NCBI GenBank assembly: GCA_023382385.1
Contig: JAHDVH010000006.1
Location: 1-64,000, forward strand
DNA length: 64,000 bases
From: a bacterium
GTDB lineage: Bacteria; Electryoneota; RPQS01
Direction of reading: 5' to 3'
Shown piece after piece: positions 10,152-19,531 of this stretch (position 1 is the first letter of the stretch; each line of letters begins with the position of its first letter). The notes beneath the pieces were generated by a model, which saw only the letters and a list, made by a program, of their open reading frames with translations, had not been told where the DNA came from and ran no database searches. Made by a program: the position numbers and the translations under genes.

Positions 10152-11675
10152 ATGGAAAGTTCAGCACGACTTCCCGGTCCCGCGGGATTGGCGTCACATC
10201 CGGCGCTGCAGCGCGAACAGCTGCAGGCGCTCTACGATATCTCACAGGTGCTAAACACGATATGGGATATCGATTCCCTGCTCGAGCGGATCATGGATAT
10301 TGCTTTGCAAACGGTCGCCGCGGAGCGCGGTTTTCTTGTGCTGCGCGAAGAGGGTGAAGGCAATAAGTTGTCGGTCAGAACGGCAAGAAATATTGCGCCG
10401 GAGGCAGCTTTGTCCGTGACCGAGATCAGCAGCTCGATCGTAACCGGTGCAATTGAATCGCAGCAGGGTGTGTTGACAGTTGACGCGCAAACCGATCCTC
10501 GATTTGCAGGAGCGGAGTCGGTGATCTTCCACCAAATCCGTGCGGTGATGGCCGTACCTTTTGTGCTGCGCGGCAAGATCGTCGGGGCAATTTATCTCGA
10601 CAGCCGGAAGAACCGCGAAGGTTTTACGGATGAGTCCCTTGCTTTTCTGAAGGCGTTTTCCAATCTGTGCGCGATCGCAATTGAGAATGCGCGTTTGATG
10701 GGCAGTCTGCGGGATGAGAATTACCAACTCCGCAGTGAAGTTCAGCGGACCTATCAGTTTAAGGAAATCATCGGCAACAGCCCAAAGATGCAGGAAGTCT
10801 TTGAGTTGTTGAATAAGATCATTCACGCGGACATATCGGTCTTGCTCGAAGGAGAGTCGGGGACCGGCAAAGAACTTGTTGCCCGCGCCCTGCACTACAA
10901 TGGCCCGCGCCGAGATCGAGCTTTCATGGCCCAGTTTTGCGGGAACTTGTCAGAGACTTTGCTCGAAAGCGAGTTGTTCGGCCACAAGCGGGGAGCATTT
11001 ACAGGTGCGGTGTCTGACAAAAAGGGTTTGCTCGAAATTGCTGACGGCGGGACGTTCTTTCTCGACGAGATTGCCGATATTCCGGCTTCGATTCAGTCAA
11101 AGCTTCTGCGATTCCTGCAGGACGGCGAGTTTCGCAGAGTGGGGGATACGGAAACACGCAGAGTGAATGTGCGCGTGATTTCCGCCACAAATAAGCCGTT
11201 GGCGAAAGAAGTGGAGAAGGGGAATTTCCGTGAAGATCTGTTTTATCGCCTAAATGTCATTACGATTAACATGCCTCCTCTCCGCGATAGGGATGGCGAT
11301 TTGCCTGTATTGGTGAGGCATTTCCTTCACAAATATGCGGTGAAGACCGGTACGCAAGAGAAGAAAATTATGCACGAAGCGATGCGAATGCTTGCCAGCT
11401 ACCATTGGCCCGGCAATGTCCGTGAACTTGAGAATGCGGTGGAACGCGCGATCGTGCTGGCGGGTGATCGAGACATTTCTCCTGAAGAGTTGATCATTCC
11501 GCGGGTGATTAAGGCGCCTGGCGGCTCCCGCTCGCTCCGCGAACACGAACGCGAATACGTGTTGCGCACACTTGAAGAAATGGGCGGGAACAAGACGAAA
11601 ACCGCGGCGGCACTTGGCGTCTCCTTGAGATGGCTGCACTATAAGCTTGCAGAATGGAAAGATGGGGGCAACTAA
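10152..11675 (+). CDS. GAF-domain sigma54-dependent transcriptional activator
   Basis: 507 residues. A GAF sensor domain (about 30-175) precedes the AAA+ domain. The AAA+ domain has Walker A GESGTGKE (234-241), the sigma54-contact loop GAFTGA (281-286), Walker B GGTFFLDEI and the R-finger region. A Fis-type helix-turn-helix ends the protein (NKTKTAAALGVSLRWLHYKL). The GAF domain lacks a receiver, so the signal is a small ligand or a protein partner. I start at ATG 10152, where the sequence MESSARLP leads into the GAF domain; earlier in-frame ATGs lie inside the lipoprotein gene. It is followed 31 bases later by a Ser/Thr kinase gene, an arrangement that suggests a shared signalling unit. Direct phosphorylation of the GAF protein is conjecture. 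Confidence 0.92.
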   Translation: MESSARLPGPAGLASHPALQREQLQALYDISQVLNTIWDIDSLLERIMDIALQTVAAERGFLVLREEGEGNKLSVRTARNIAPEAALSVTEISSSIVTGAIESQQGVLTVDAQTDPRFAGAESVIFHQIRAVMAVPFVLRGKIVGAIYLDSRKNREGFTDESLAFLKAFSNLCAIAIENARLMGSLRDENYQLRSEVQRTYQFKEIIGNSPKMQEVFELLNKIIHADISVLLEGESGTGKELVARALHYNGPRRDRAFMAQFCGNLSETLLESELFGHKRGAFTGAVSDKKGLLEIADGGTFFLDEIADIPASIQSKLLRFLQDGEFRRVGDTETRRVNVRVISATNKPLAKEVEKGNFREDLFYRLNVITINMPPLRDRDGDLPVLVRHFLHKYAVKTGTQEKKIMHEAMRMLASYHWPGNVRELENAVERAIVLAGDRDISPEELIIPRVIKAPGGSRSLREHEREYVLRTLEEMGGNKTKTAAALGVSLRWLHYKLAEWKDGGN

Positions 11676-11706
11676 GGGTTGGCTCGTTACCCGATAGCCC
11701 GGTAAG

Positions 11707-13311
11707 ATGTTAGAAGAGCGTCTGAAGCTTGTCCGAGAACTCTCCCGAAGCGGTGTCGCCACGGTTTGGGAGGCATGGGACAACAGCCTCGACCGTAAAG
11801 TCCTGGTTAAGTCAATTCATCCGCAGTTTGCGCGAGATGCCGATCTGCGGATTCGTTTTGAGCGAGAAGCACGGGCGATTGCGCGGCTTTCCCACCCGAA
11901 CGTAGTGCAGATCTATGATATTCAGTCGGATGAGGATGCGCTCTCGCTGTTGCTGGAGTTTGTGGAAGGTGAAACTCTTGGCAGTCTGCTCAAGCGTCGT
12001 GGCGCCCTTCCGTTCTCGATCGCTCTGCGAATAACTACGGACGTTCTCGCGGGTCTTGAACAGGCGCATGCACAAGGGATCATTCACCGCGACCTGAAAC
12101 CGGACAATATCCTCATTGCGCGCACCGGAGTCGTAAAGATCACAGATTTCGGCTTAGCGAGTCTACAGGATTTGCCCGGTGTAACGATGGAAGGCGCGGT
12201 TGTGGGTACTCCCTCGTACATGGCGCCGGAACAGGCGCTGGGAGGGGAAACCAGCGCTCAGACAGACTTGTTTACGTGCGGTGCGGTGTTCTTTGAGATG
12301 TTGACAGGCCAACGGTTGATTCCCGGTGAGAGTCTTGGAGAAGCGTTTCAAAGTGTCATGAAGTATCGCTCCCCGGACTTGACAGTTCTCGGTTCAGTGA
12401 TACCTCCGGCAGTTCGACCACTGATGGATGCGTTGCTGGAGCGCGACCCGACGCGCAGGCCAGAAAGTGCCGGTGAAGCGCGGAGGCGGCTCTTCGTGCA
12501 GTCCCCTGAGCCTCCGGCCGATCAGAGCGCACTGATTAGTTTTATGGCCGGCACAGATTGGACGCGCCCGGCCAATGAGATTCTTTTGAAAGCAGGCCGT
12601 CATTCGCGCTATTGGGCCTTCATTGGAGCTGGAGCGCTGGTGCTCATCCTCGCAGGAATCTGGGCACTAACATTTCGAAGTAGTCAGATGATTACTGAGA
12701 GGCCGCCGATAAGTGTTTCTCAGGATACAGCCGTAGCGGGGAAGGTTTCCACGCCGGACTCAATATCCTCTCCACCGCAGGATCCAACGCGTGAAGAGCC
12801 TCGTCCTGAGTTTCGTGCGATCCCAGTGGAAACGACGATTGCCAAGCCCCCCAAACCGGTCGTGACGGAAGCTGCAAGGCCTGCCTTTGCCACTATCACC
12901 AGCAATCCTTGGGCGCGGGTGTTCTATGGCGACTCTTTGCTTGGTACGACGCCGCTTGCCGCACCGATCGAGCTTCCATCGGGTCGCGGAACGTTCCTTT
13001 TCTTGAATGACGAAATAGGGCTACCTGTCTCTCAGCAGTTGGAACTGAAAGCTGGAGACACTCTGCACATCTCAGTCAGGTTGCATGATTACTTGGGACG
13101 CGTGCGAGTGGTTTCTGTTCAGCCGTGGGCAGATGTGTATGTCGACGGGCAATTCATCTTCAAGACACCGTCCTCCAGAGTGCTCTTTCTTCCATTGGGT
13201 AAACACTCTCTCGAACTCCGCCATCCAACTCTGCCGACATATCAGACGGATATTGTCTTTGAACCTCGCGACCCCGTGTTCGAGGTTCGCGTGGACCTCA
13301 CTCAACTGTAA
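11707..13311 (+). CDS. Transmembrane Ser/Thr protein kinase with PEGA domains
   Basis: 534 residues. The Hanks-type kinase domain (1 to about 265) shows Lys35 in VLVKSIHP, HRDLKPDN with catalytic Asp129, DFG at 147-149 and APE in YMAPEQA. The glycine-rich loop is degenerate (LSRSGVATVW in place of GxGxxG). A single membrane segment (about 302-323) is followed by a Pro/Thr-rich linker and two PEGA-like beta domains (SNPWARVFYGDSLLGTTPL and VQPWADVYVDGQFIFKTPSS). PEGA domains usually sit outside the membrane and may bind cell-wall or surface ligands. It follows the GAF-sigma54 activator directly. Confidence 0.92.
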   Translation: MLEERLKLVRELSRSGVATVWEAWDNSLDRKVLVKSIHPQFARDADLRIRFEREARAIARLSHPNVVQIYDIQSDEDALSLLLEFVEGETLGSLLKRRGALPFSIALRITTDVLAGLEQAHAQGIIHRDLKPDNILIARTGVVKITDFGLASLQDLPGVTMEGAVVGTPSYMAPEQALGGETSAQTDLFTCGAVFFEMLTGQRLIPGESLGEAFQSVMKYRSPDLTVLGSVIPPAVRPLMDALLERDPTRRPESAGEARRRLFVQSPEPPADQSALISFMAGTDWTRPANEILLKAGRHSRYWAFIGAGALVLILAGIWALTFRSSQMITERPPISVSQDTAVAGKVSTPDSISSPPQDPTREEPRPEFRAIPVETTIAKPPKPVVTEAARPAFATITSNPWARVFYGDSLLGTTPLAAPIELPSGRGTFLFLNDEIGLPVSQQLELKAGDTLHISVRLHDYLGRVRVVSVQPWADVYVDGQFIFKTPSSRVLFLPLGKHSLELRHPTLPTYQTDIVFEPRDPVFEVRVDLTQL

Positions 13312-13337
13312 ATTTTCCTCCTAAGAAACCTACCTTG

Positions 13338-13366
13338 TTGCATAAGAAATTATAAATTAATATCTT
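13338..13366 (+). promoter_or_regulatory. Promoter with overlapping inverted repeat, ABC operon
   Basis: TTGCAT (13338-13343), 17 bases, TATCTT (13361-13366). The inverted repeat CATAAGA (13341-13347) / TCTTATG (13363-13369) with a 15-base AT-rich centre covers the end of the -35, the spacer and the -10. A repressor bound there would block the polymerase, so this is a candidate operator. Confidence 0.55.
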
Positions 13367-13463
13367 ATGTTATCTGCAAACTGGGAACCTTGCTTGCCTC
13401 GATTGCGTATATTGGGGCGTAACTGCTATATAATTCACCTCTAAGCAACTGTTTTCGTAATCC

Positions 13464-14396
13464 ATGATTGAACTTCAGGATGTGACGAAATCCTACAGCG
13501 GCGTCAAGGCTGTGGACGGCGTATCGCTGCAGGTCCCTAAGGGCCAAATACTTGGGTTCTTGGGGCCAAATGGCGCGGGCAAGACCACGACGATGCGCAT
13601 GATTACCGGATTCATGCCTCCGACATCCGGCGCCATAACCGTGGATGGGCAATCCATGGAGGACCATTCTCTCGCGATTCGGGAGAAGATTGGGTATTTG
13701 CCGGAAATGGCGCCTGTCTATCAGGACATGAACGTATTGGACTATCTTCAGTACGTATGTGCCCTTCGACGAATTCCGCCCGAGCGTCGGCGCGATCGCA
13801 TCAAGGGTGTCATCGCGCGTTGCGGATTGGACAGTGTTCTAAGTAAAGACGTCGGACAGCTGTCCAAAGGATATCGCCAGCGTGTTGGATTGGCACAGGC
13901 GATTATTCACGATCCGCAATACCTGATTCTTGATGAGCCTACTGCAGGACTCGATCCCAATCAGATCGTGGAGATCAGAGCGCTCATCAAAGAATTGGGA
14001 CGGGAAAAGACCATCATCCTGTCCACGCACATACTCTCTGAGGTGCAAGCGACCTGCTCCCGAGTGATTATCATCAGCGGGGGCAGGCTTGTTGCAGACA
14101 ACACGCCGGACGGTTTGCAGGCTGGATTGTCCGGCAGGACAGTATTGATGCTGACGCTGAAAGGTAGCGCGGACGGCGCTGCAAATAAACTGAAGTCGCT
14201 TCCCGTCGTCGAAGAGGTTCGTCCTGTGCCGACCGGAAAGTCCGGCGAGACCCGACTTCGGGTGGAGAGTGCTCCGAACGCGGACATTCGTGAAGAGGTC
14301 TTCAAGCTCGCTGTCCGTGAACAATGGGTTGTGCTCGAGATGATTCCGGAAACCCAGAGCCTCGAAGAAGTCTTCCACAAGCTGACGGCAGCCTAA
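13464..14396 (+). CDS. ABC transporter ATP-binding protein (GldA-like)
   Basis: 310 residues, a single ABC ATPase of the ABC-2/GldA type. Visible motifs are Walker A GPNGAGKTT (about 36-44), the Q-loop region, signature LSKGYRQRVGLAQAI, Walker B LILDEPTAGLD and switch His in STH. A C-terminal ~90-residue extension is typical of this group. It is first in a four-gene operon with an ABC-2 permease, a GldG-like protein and a DUF4340 protein. The same set (GldA-GldF-GldG) is needed for gliding in some Bacteroidetes, but it also occurs widely in non-gliding bacteria, so the exported substrate is unknown. Confidence 0.93.
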   Translation: MIELQDVTKSYSGVKAVDGVSLQVPKGQILGFLGPNGAGKTTTMRMITGFMPPTSGAITVDGQSMEDHSLAIREKIGYLPEMAPVYQDMNVLDYLQYVCALRRIPPERRRDRIKGVIARCGLDSVLSKDVGQLSKGYRQRVGLAQAIIHDPQYLILDEPTAGLDPNQIVEIRALIKELGREKTIILSTHILSEVQATCSRVIIISGGRLVADNTPDGLQAGLSGRTVLMLTLKGSADGAANKLKSLPVVEEVRPVPTGKSGETRLRVESAPNADIREEVFKLAVREQWVVLEMIPETQSLEEVFHKLTAA

Positions 14397-14425
14397 GCAA
14401 TCGAAAACTAAACCGCACCTTGATC

Positions 14426-15136
14426 ATGCACAACATTATGGTCATCGCCCGCAGGGAATTCAAGTCATACTTCGATTCGCCGGTCGCGTATATCGTGCTG
14501 ATGTTCTTTCTGACCATCACGGGCTATTTCTTTACGAGCAATTTGTTTTTGGCCAATCAGGCCGATTTAAGAACGCTGTGGGGCATTATTCCCCTGCTAT
14601 TCGTGTTCTTTATTCCCGCGATTTCCATGAAGCTCCTGGCCGATGAAAAGAAGACCGGGACGATCGAATTGCTCTATACCTACCCGATTCGCGATTCGGA
14701 GATTGTACTGGGCAAGTACTTTGCCGCGCTCGCGCTGCTGGGTGTGCTGTTGCTGTTTACGATAATCTATGCGATTACCGTGAATAGCTTGGGGAACATG
14801 GATGTCGGTCAGGCATTTGCTGGCTATGTAGGGCTGATTCTAATGGCTGCCGCCTACCTCGCAATCGGGGTATTTGCCTCGTCGGTCACTGACAATCAGA
14901 TCATCGCCTTCATTCTCGCACTCTTCATCTCCTTTTTCTTCTTCATTGCCGACAAGATTCTCTTCTTTTTGCCGAGCGGCATTGCCGGAATCTTTGAATA
15001 TCTCGGCATAGAGTACCACTTTCAGAATATCGCCCGTGGCGTTATAGACAGCCGCAACGTACTGTATTTTCTGTCGGTGATCTTCTTTGGCCTGTTAATG
15101 GCAAGCCACTCTCTCTCTCGCCGTCGCGGGGATTAG
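14426..15136 (+). CDS. ABC-2 type permease (GldF-like)
   Basis: 236 residues with about six transmembrane helices (for example YIVLMFFLTITGYFF and IIAFILALFISFFFFIADKI) and a short N-terminal cytoplasmic start MHNIMVIARREFKSYF that is typical of ABC-2 permeases. ATG 14426 is 29 bases after the ATPase gene; further in-frame starts upstream lie within that gene. It should form the membrane channel partner of 13464. Confidence 0.9.
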   Translation: MHNIMVIARREFKSYFDSPVAYIVLMFFLTITGYFFTSNLFLANQADLRTLWGIIPLLFVFFIPAISMKLLADEKKTGTIELLYTYPIRDSEIVLGKYFAALALLGVLLLFTIIYAITVNSLGNMDVGQAFAGYVGLILMAAAYLAIGVFASSVTDNQIIAFILALFISFFFFIADKILFFLPSGIAGIFEYLGIEYHFQNIARGVIDSRNVLYFLSVIFFGLLMASHSLSRRRGD

Positions 15137-15197
15137 CTACAAGTATTGATTTGCAACTCTTCAACCACAAACCGCAAGCCGTCGGAACTGCGTTGAA

Positions 15198-16787
15198 ATG
15201 AAAAAAACCTGGTCAATCGGAAATGTATCCACTTTGCTGGTCATCGCTGCAATTCTTGTTGTGGTGAACTTGATCGGTATGAGGCTGTTTGCCCGTGCCG
15301 ACCTGACCGAGCAATCCATCTACACATTGAGCGACGCGTCGCGTCGCGTGGTCGGCGGCCTTCAGGACCGACTGACCGTGAAGGCGTACTTTACCAAGGA
15401 TCTGCCGCCGCCGTACAATGCAAACTCACGGTACGTGCGCGATATTCTGGAAGACTATCGCACCTATGGTCGCGGCAATTTCCATTACGAGTTTGTTGAT
15501 CCGGCGGATGAAGCTGAGCTTGAAAAGGAAGCTCAGCAGTATCGAGTGCAGCCGGCGCAGGTGAACGTCATGGAGAAAGACGCGCTGCAGTTGAAGCGCG
15601 TTTATATGGGCCTTGTGCTGATCTACGGGGACAAGCACGAAACTATCCCGCTCGTGCAATCCGTCGAGAATTTCGAATACGAAATGACTTCGACAATTAA
15701 GCGGCTGGTAGCAGAGAAATTGCCGAAGGTTGGTTTCTTGACGGGCTTCGGGTCACCGGAGCTAAGTGATGCGTTGCGCACGATCTCGACTGGTCTGTCC
15801 AAACATTTTGAAGTTGTTCCGATCAGCACAAAGTCGGGAGCCGAGTTGATCCCGGAGGATGTCAACGTCCTGTGCGTCGTTCAACCAAAGGAGCCGTTTG
15901 ACGACTGGACAAAGTTTGTCATCGATCAGTTTATCATGCGCGGCGGCAGCGTTGGATGGTTTATCAACAAAGTGAATGGCGATGCCTCCGCCTCGCAAGC
16001 GTCCGACATTCCACTTGATATTGACGATTGGACACGCCGCTACGGGTTCACCATTGCAAACAATCTCGTTTTGGATGCCAATGGCGCGATGATCAACATC
16101 CAGCGTCAGCAGGGCATGTTTATCATGACAAATCTGGTGCGCTATCCCGCGTTCCCTGAAGTTGTCAACTTCAATGACAAGAGTCCGATCACGAAAGGCT
16201 TGAGCACAGCTACCCTGTTCTTCCCGAGTTCCGTAGATACCGTCGCGCCTTCTGAAGGTTCGGTCGAAACCGTGCCGCTGATGTGGTCTTCAGAGTTCAC
16301 GATGCTTCAGGTCGGGCAGTTCGACATTTCGCCGGACACGAGGCGCGAACGAGCGCAGTTCTCCGGCGGTAAGAAGATGCTGAGCGTCGCGTTGCAGGGA
16401 ACGTTCCCCTCTTATTTCAGAGGCAGAAGTGTTCCCGCGCCGGCAGATGGAGTCTCGATGGCTCCTGCACTAAACATTTTAACGGAAAGCTCCAATGCCC
16501 GCATGGTTGTTGTCGGGGATGGCAATTTCCTTCAGGGACAATATATGCAGCAGGGCGGACCGAATCTCGTATTGTTCCTCAATATGATCGACTGGCTTTC
16601 TCAGGATACAGACTTGCTTGCAATTCGGTCTCGTGAAGCCGCCGTTCGTCCGCTGGATCCGAACATCACGGATGAGACAAAACAGCGGGTGAAGCTGGCG
16701 AATCTGATCGGTCCGCCGGCACTTGTGCTATTGATCGGCGTTTGGCGATGGAATCGCCGCCGTAATCGGAAAGAGGTGACGCTATGA
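15198..16787 (+). CDS. GldG-like ABC auxiliary membrane protein
   Basis: 529 residues. An N-terminal membrane helix (about 12-31, VSTLLVIAAILVVVNLIGM) precedes a large extracytoplasmic domain starting with the typical LTEQSIYTLSDASRRVV, and a second helix sits near the C terminus (ALVLLIGVWRW) before a basic tail. This is the ABC_transp_aux/GldG arrangement. Its stop overlaps the start of the next gene (ATGA at 16784-16787). Confidence 0.9.
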   Translation: MKKTWSIGNVSTLLVIAAILVVVNLIGMRLFARADLTEQSIYTLSDASRRVVGGLQDRLTVKAYFTKDLPPPYNANSRYVRDILEDYRTYGRGNFHYEFVDPADEAELEKEAQQYRVQPAQVNVMEKDALQLKRVYMGLVLIYGDKHETIPLVQSVENFEYEMTSTIKRLVAEKLPKVGFLTGFGSPELSDALRTISTGLSKHFEVVPISTKSGAELIPEDVNVLCVVQPKEPFDDWTKFVIDQFIMRGGSVGWFINKVNGDASASQASDIPLDIDDWTRRYGFTIANNLVLDANGAMINIQRQQGMFIMTNLVRYPAFPEVVNFNDKSPITKGLSTATLFFPSSVDTVAPSEGSVETVPLMWSSEFTMLQVGQFDISPDTRRERAQFSGGKKMLSVALQGTFPSYFRGRSVPAPADGVSMAPALNILTESSNARMVVVGDGNFLQGQYMQQGGPNLVLFLNMIDWLSQDTDLLAIRSREAAVRPLDPNITDETKQRVKLANLIGPPALVLLIGVWRWNRRRNRKEVTL

Positions 16788-17698
16788 ACCGAGGTCTCCT
16801 TCTGATTGTGGTGCTGGCCGGATTGCTGGGCATCTACTGGTTTGTAAGCTCGAAGGAGCCAATTGCGAAAACGAATGTCCCGATCATTCAGGCGGATAGC
16901 GCGGCAGTGACGTACCTTAAGATCATCTCCGCACAAGATACCGTCGAGTTGCGAAAGGAGGGGGATGGGTGGAAAGTCTGGGGCGCGAATCCCTATCCGG
17001 CGAACGAGCAGAATGTGGGGCGAGCGCTGGCCCGCTTCGCCCAAATGAGCAAGAAAGCAATGATCACGGACAAGCCCGACCGTTACGAAGAGTTTGAGGT
17101 TGCCGGAGACAACGCAGTCCACTTGACGGTAACGAGTAACGGTAAGGAACAAGTGCTTCACCTTGGCAAACCCGGCCCGACGTTTCAGACCAGTTATGCT
17201 CGAGTCGAGGGCGACAAGTCCGTATGGGAGATAGGCGGCAATCACACTTCCTCATTCCGGCGACCTGCTGCCGATTGGCGAGACAAGACGATCACTACGT
17301 TTGCGATGGACAGTGTGAGCAAAGTCACCATCACCTATCCTACTACACAACTTGTGCTCGTGAAGAGTGATACCGCGTGGACGGCAACGGAGAACGGCAG
17401 CGCGTTTGAAGCGTCAAAACCTCAAATTGAGCGAATAACGCGGTTGCTTTCTCGGATGAGCACGGTTGAGTTTGCCGATACCCTGAGCGAGGCGACGTTT
17501 GCAAATCCCGAATGTAGCTTGAATGTGGAATTGCAGGATGGCAGCAGGATTGAACTGAAGTTGGTCAAGCGCGATGACAAGCAGTATTACATCCGCAAGA
17601 CAGGCGCAAAGTCCGACTTTGTCATATATAACAGCACGGCTGAAGTCTTGATGAAGAAGAAAGACGACTTGATTGAGAAACCTAAAGCAACGAGCTAA
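16784..17698 (+). CDS. DUF4340 domain protein
   Basis: 304 residues with one N-terminal membrane anchor (LLLIVVLAGLLGIYWFV) and repeated beta-rich units (TYLKIISAQDTVELRKEGDGW; KVTITYPTTQLVLVKSDTAW) characteristic of DUF4340. It is regularly found after GldG-like genes and probably acts with the ABC complex outside the membrane. It overlaps the previous gene by four bases. Confidence 0.85.
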   Translation: MNRGLLLIVVLAGLLGIYWFVSSKEPIAKTNVPIIQADSAAVTYLKIISAQDTVELRKEGDGWKVWGANPYPANEQNVGRALARFAQMSKKAMITDKPDRYEEFEVAGDNAVHLTVTSNGKEQVLHLGKPGPTFQTSYARVEGDKSVWEIGGNHTSSFRRPAADWRDKTITTFAMDSVSKVTITYPTTQLVLVKSDTAWTATENGSAFEASKPQIERITRLLSRMSTVEFADTLSEATFANPECSLNVELQDGSRIELKLVKRDDKQYYIRKTGAKSDFVIYNSTAEVLMKKKDDLIEKPKATS

Positions 17699-17734
17699 GC
17701 TCCGATTTCGACAGAGCGAGCAGAAAGTTGCGAC

Positions 17735-17766
17735 GCCTCCGGTTTGCGCCGGAGGCTTTGTCTTTT
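17735..17766 (+). terminator. Terminator after the GldA-like operon
   Basis: GCCTCCGG (17735-17742) and CCGGAGGC (17749-17756) are followed by TTTGTCTTTT. It separates the operon from the exporter genes 22 bases downstream. Confidence 0.85.
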
Positions 17767-17788
17767 CTGGTGAGGAGAGGTTCCGGAA

Positions 17789-19531
17789 GTGAAATCTCTG
17801 CTTGGTCTCCTGCCGTACTTGCGCGTCTACCGGACACAGATTGCGTGGGGCTGTGCCGCTGCGCTTCTCTCGACCGGTATCGGTGCCCTCGCTCCCTGGA
17901 TTCTGAAACTCGCAGTTGACGATTTAAAAGTCGGAATCACCTCCGGCAAGCTTGCTTTGTACGCAGGTCTATTCGTGGGGACAGCTTTGGTTGGCGGCGT
18001 GTTTCGCTATTATATGCGCATGCTACTGATTGGCATGTCTCGTCGCGTAGAGCAGGATTTGCGGGACAAGGTCTTCGCACACTTGCAGTCCCAATCGATG
18101 CTGTTTTATACACGCCATAGGACCGGCGACTTGATGGCGCGCATGACGAATGATCTGGACAGCGTTAGGAATGTATTGGGGCCGGGATTCATGTATCCTA
18201 TCGACACGACGCTGACTGCAGTTTTCTCCTTGATTCTGATGATCATGATTTCACCGAAATTGACTCTGTTGACCCTTCTGATCATGCCGCTGGTCAGTTG
18301 GTCGGTGTTCAAACTCGGCAAAGTGACACATCGCCTGACGACTGCTATTCAGGAACAGTACTCCAGACTTTCTGATCAGGCTCAAGAAAATCTTTCCGGC
18401 GCACGTGTAGTTCGCGCTTTTTCGCAGGAAGATCAGGAGATTCGAAAGTTCGACGAATTGAATCGGGAATACGTGCAGCGAAATCTTGCGATGACACGTG
18501 TTCAGGCGCTGTTCTTTCCGCTGATGGGATTCCTCTTCGAACTGGGAGCGGCGGCAATACTGCTCGTCGGTGGCTACGGAATCATCCGCGGCGAAATGAC
18601 TCTTGGTGATTTTGTCGCCTTCGTGGGGTATTTGGGTATGCTGGCGTGGCCGATGATCGCAGTCGGCTGGGTTGCCAACCTGCTTCAGAGGGGAGCGGCG
18701 TCCATGAAGCGAATTCAGGAGTTGCTGGATACGAAACCAGATATTGCTTCACCATCGATTGTCAAAGTTCCGAAGTTGCGTCGCGGTGCAATTCAATTTG
18801 ATCATGTAAGTCTCTCTTACGGTTCAAGCGAGTCCGTGCTGAAGGACATCAATTTCACAATTGAGTCAGGGCAGACGGTGGCGTTTGTCGGGGCGACAGG
18901 GGCAGGAAAGACCACACTGATCAACTTGATCCCGCGTCTTATTGATCCATCGGAAGGTCGCGTGCTGATTGATGGAATCCCGACGACAGAGTGGGACTTG
19001 GCCGATTTGAGGAAAATGGTTGCCATGGTGCCTCAAGACGCGTTCCTGTTTTCGGAGACCGTTTTCAACAATCTCGTTTTTGGAAATCCGTCGGCAACAT
19101 TCGAGCAAGCCATGGCTTCCGCGCGAGTGTCACGGATTGACAAGGACGTCGAAACTTTCGTCAAAGGCTACGAAACAATGGTCGGTGAGCGCGGAGTAAC
19201 CTTGTCAGGTGGACAAAAAGGCCGCTTGGCGTTAGCGCGAGCGCTGGTGCGTGATCCATTGATTCTCATCCTCGATGACGCCTTGTCTGCCGTCGATACC
19301 CACACCGAGGAAGAGATTCTCTCGGGGTTGCGCGAGTTCATGAGGAACCGCACATCGCTCTTGATATCGCATCGCATCTCAACTGTTCGGGACGCCGACC
19401 AGATCTACGTCCTTGATGGCGGTGTCATTGTGGAAAGAGGGACGCACGCGGAACTACTATCCTCAAACGGTTATTATGCAGACATGGAACGCCGTCAGCG
19501 GTTGGAAGAGGAATTGGAGTTGACGACGTGA
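17789..19531 (+). CDS. ABC exporter half-transporter, degenerate-site subunit
   Basis: 580 residues: a six-helix exporter membrane domain (1 to about 320) fused to an ATPase domain. Walker A is GATGAGKTT and the signature is LSGGQKGRLALARAL. Walker B is LILDDALSAVD, so the catalytic glutamate is aspartate. That substitution marks the degenerate-site half of heterodimeric exporters of the TM287/288 or BmrCD kind. GTG start with GAGGAGAGG upstream. The stop overlaps the next gene's start (GTGA at 19528-19531), so the two halves are made together. The substrate is not evident. Confidence 0.93.
   Translation: MKSLLGLLPYLRVYRTQIAWGCAAALLSTGIGALAPWILKLAVDDLKVGITSGKLALYAGLFVGTALVGGVFRYYMRMLLIGMSRRVEQDLRDKVFAHLQSQSMLFYTRHRTGDLMARMTNDLDSVRNVLGPGFMYPIDTTLTAVFSLILMIMISPKLTLLTLLIMPLVSWSVFKLGKVTHRLTTAIQEQYSRLSDQAQENLSGARVVRAFSQEDQEIRKFDELNREYVQRNLAMTRVQALFFPLMGFLFELGAAAILLVGGYGIIRGEMTLGDFVAFVGYLGMLAWPMIAVGWVANLLQRGAASMKRIQELLDTKPDIASPSIVKVPKLRRGAIQFDHVSLSYGSSESVLKDINFTIESGQTVAFVGATGAGKTTLINLIPRLIDPSEGRVLIDGIPTTEWDLADLRKMVAMVPQDAFLFSETVFNNLVFGNPSATFEQAMASARVSRIDKDVETFVKGYETMVGERGVTLSGGQKGRLALARALVRDPLILILDDALSAVDTHTEEEILSGLREFMRNRTSLLISHRISTVRDADQIYVLDGGVIVERGTHAELLSSNGYYADMERRQRLEEELELTT

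Noticed and set aside
13427-13434. TATATAAT as the -10 of the GldA-like operon
   Set aside because: No acceptable -35 at 16-18 bases upstream; the 13338-13366 pair is better.
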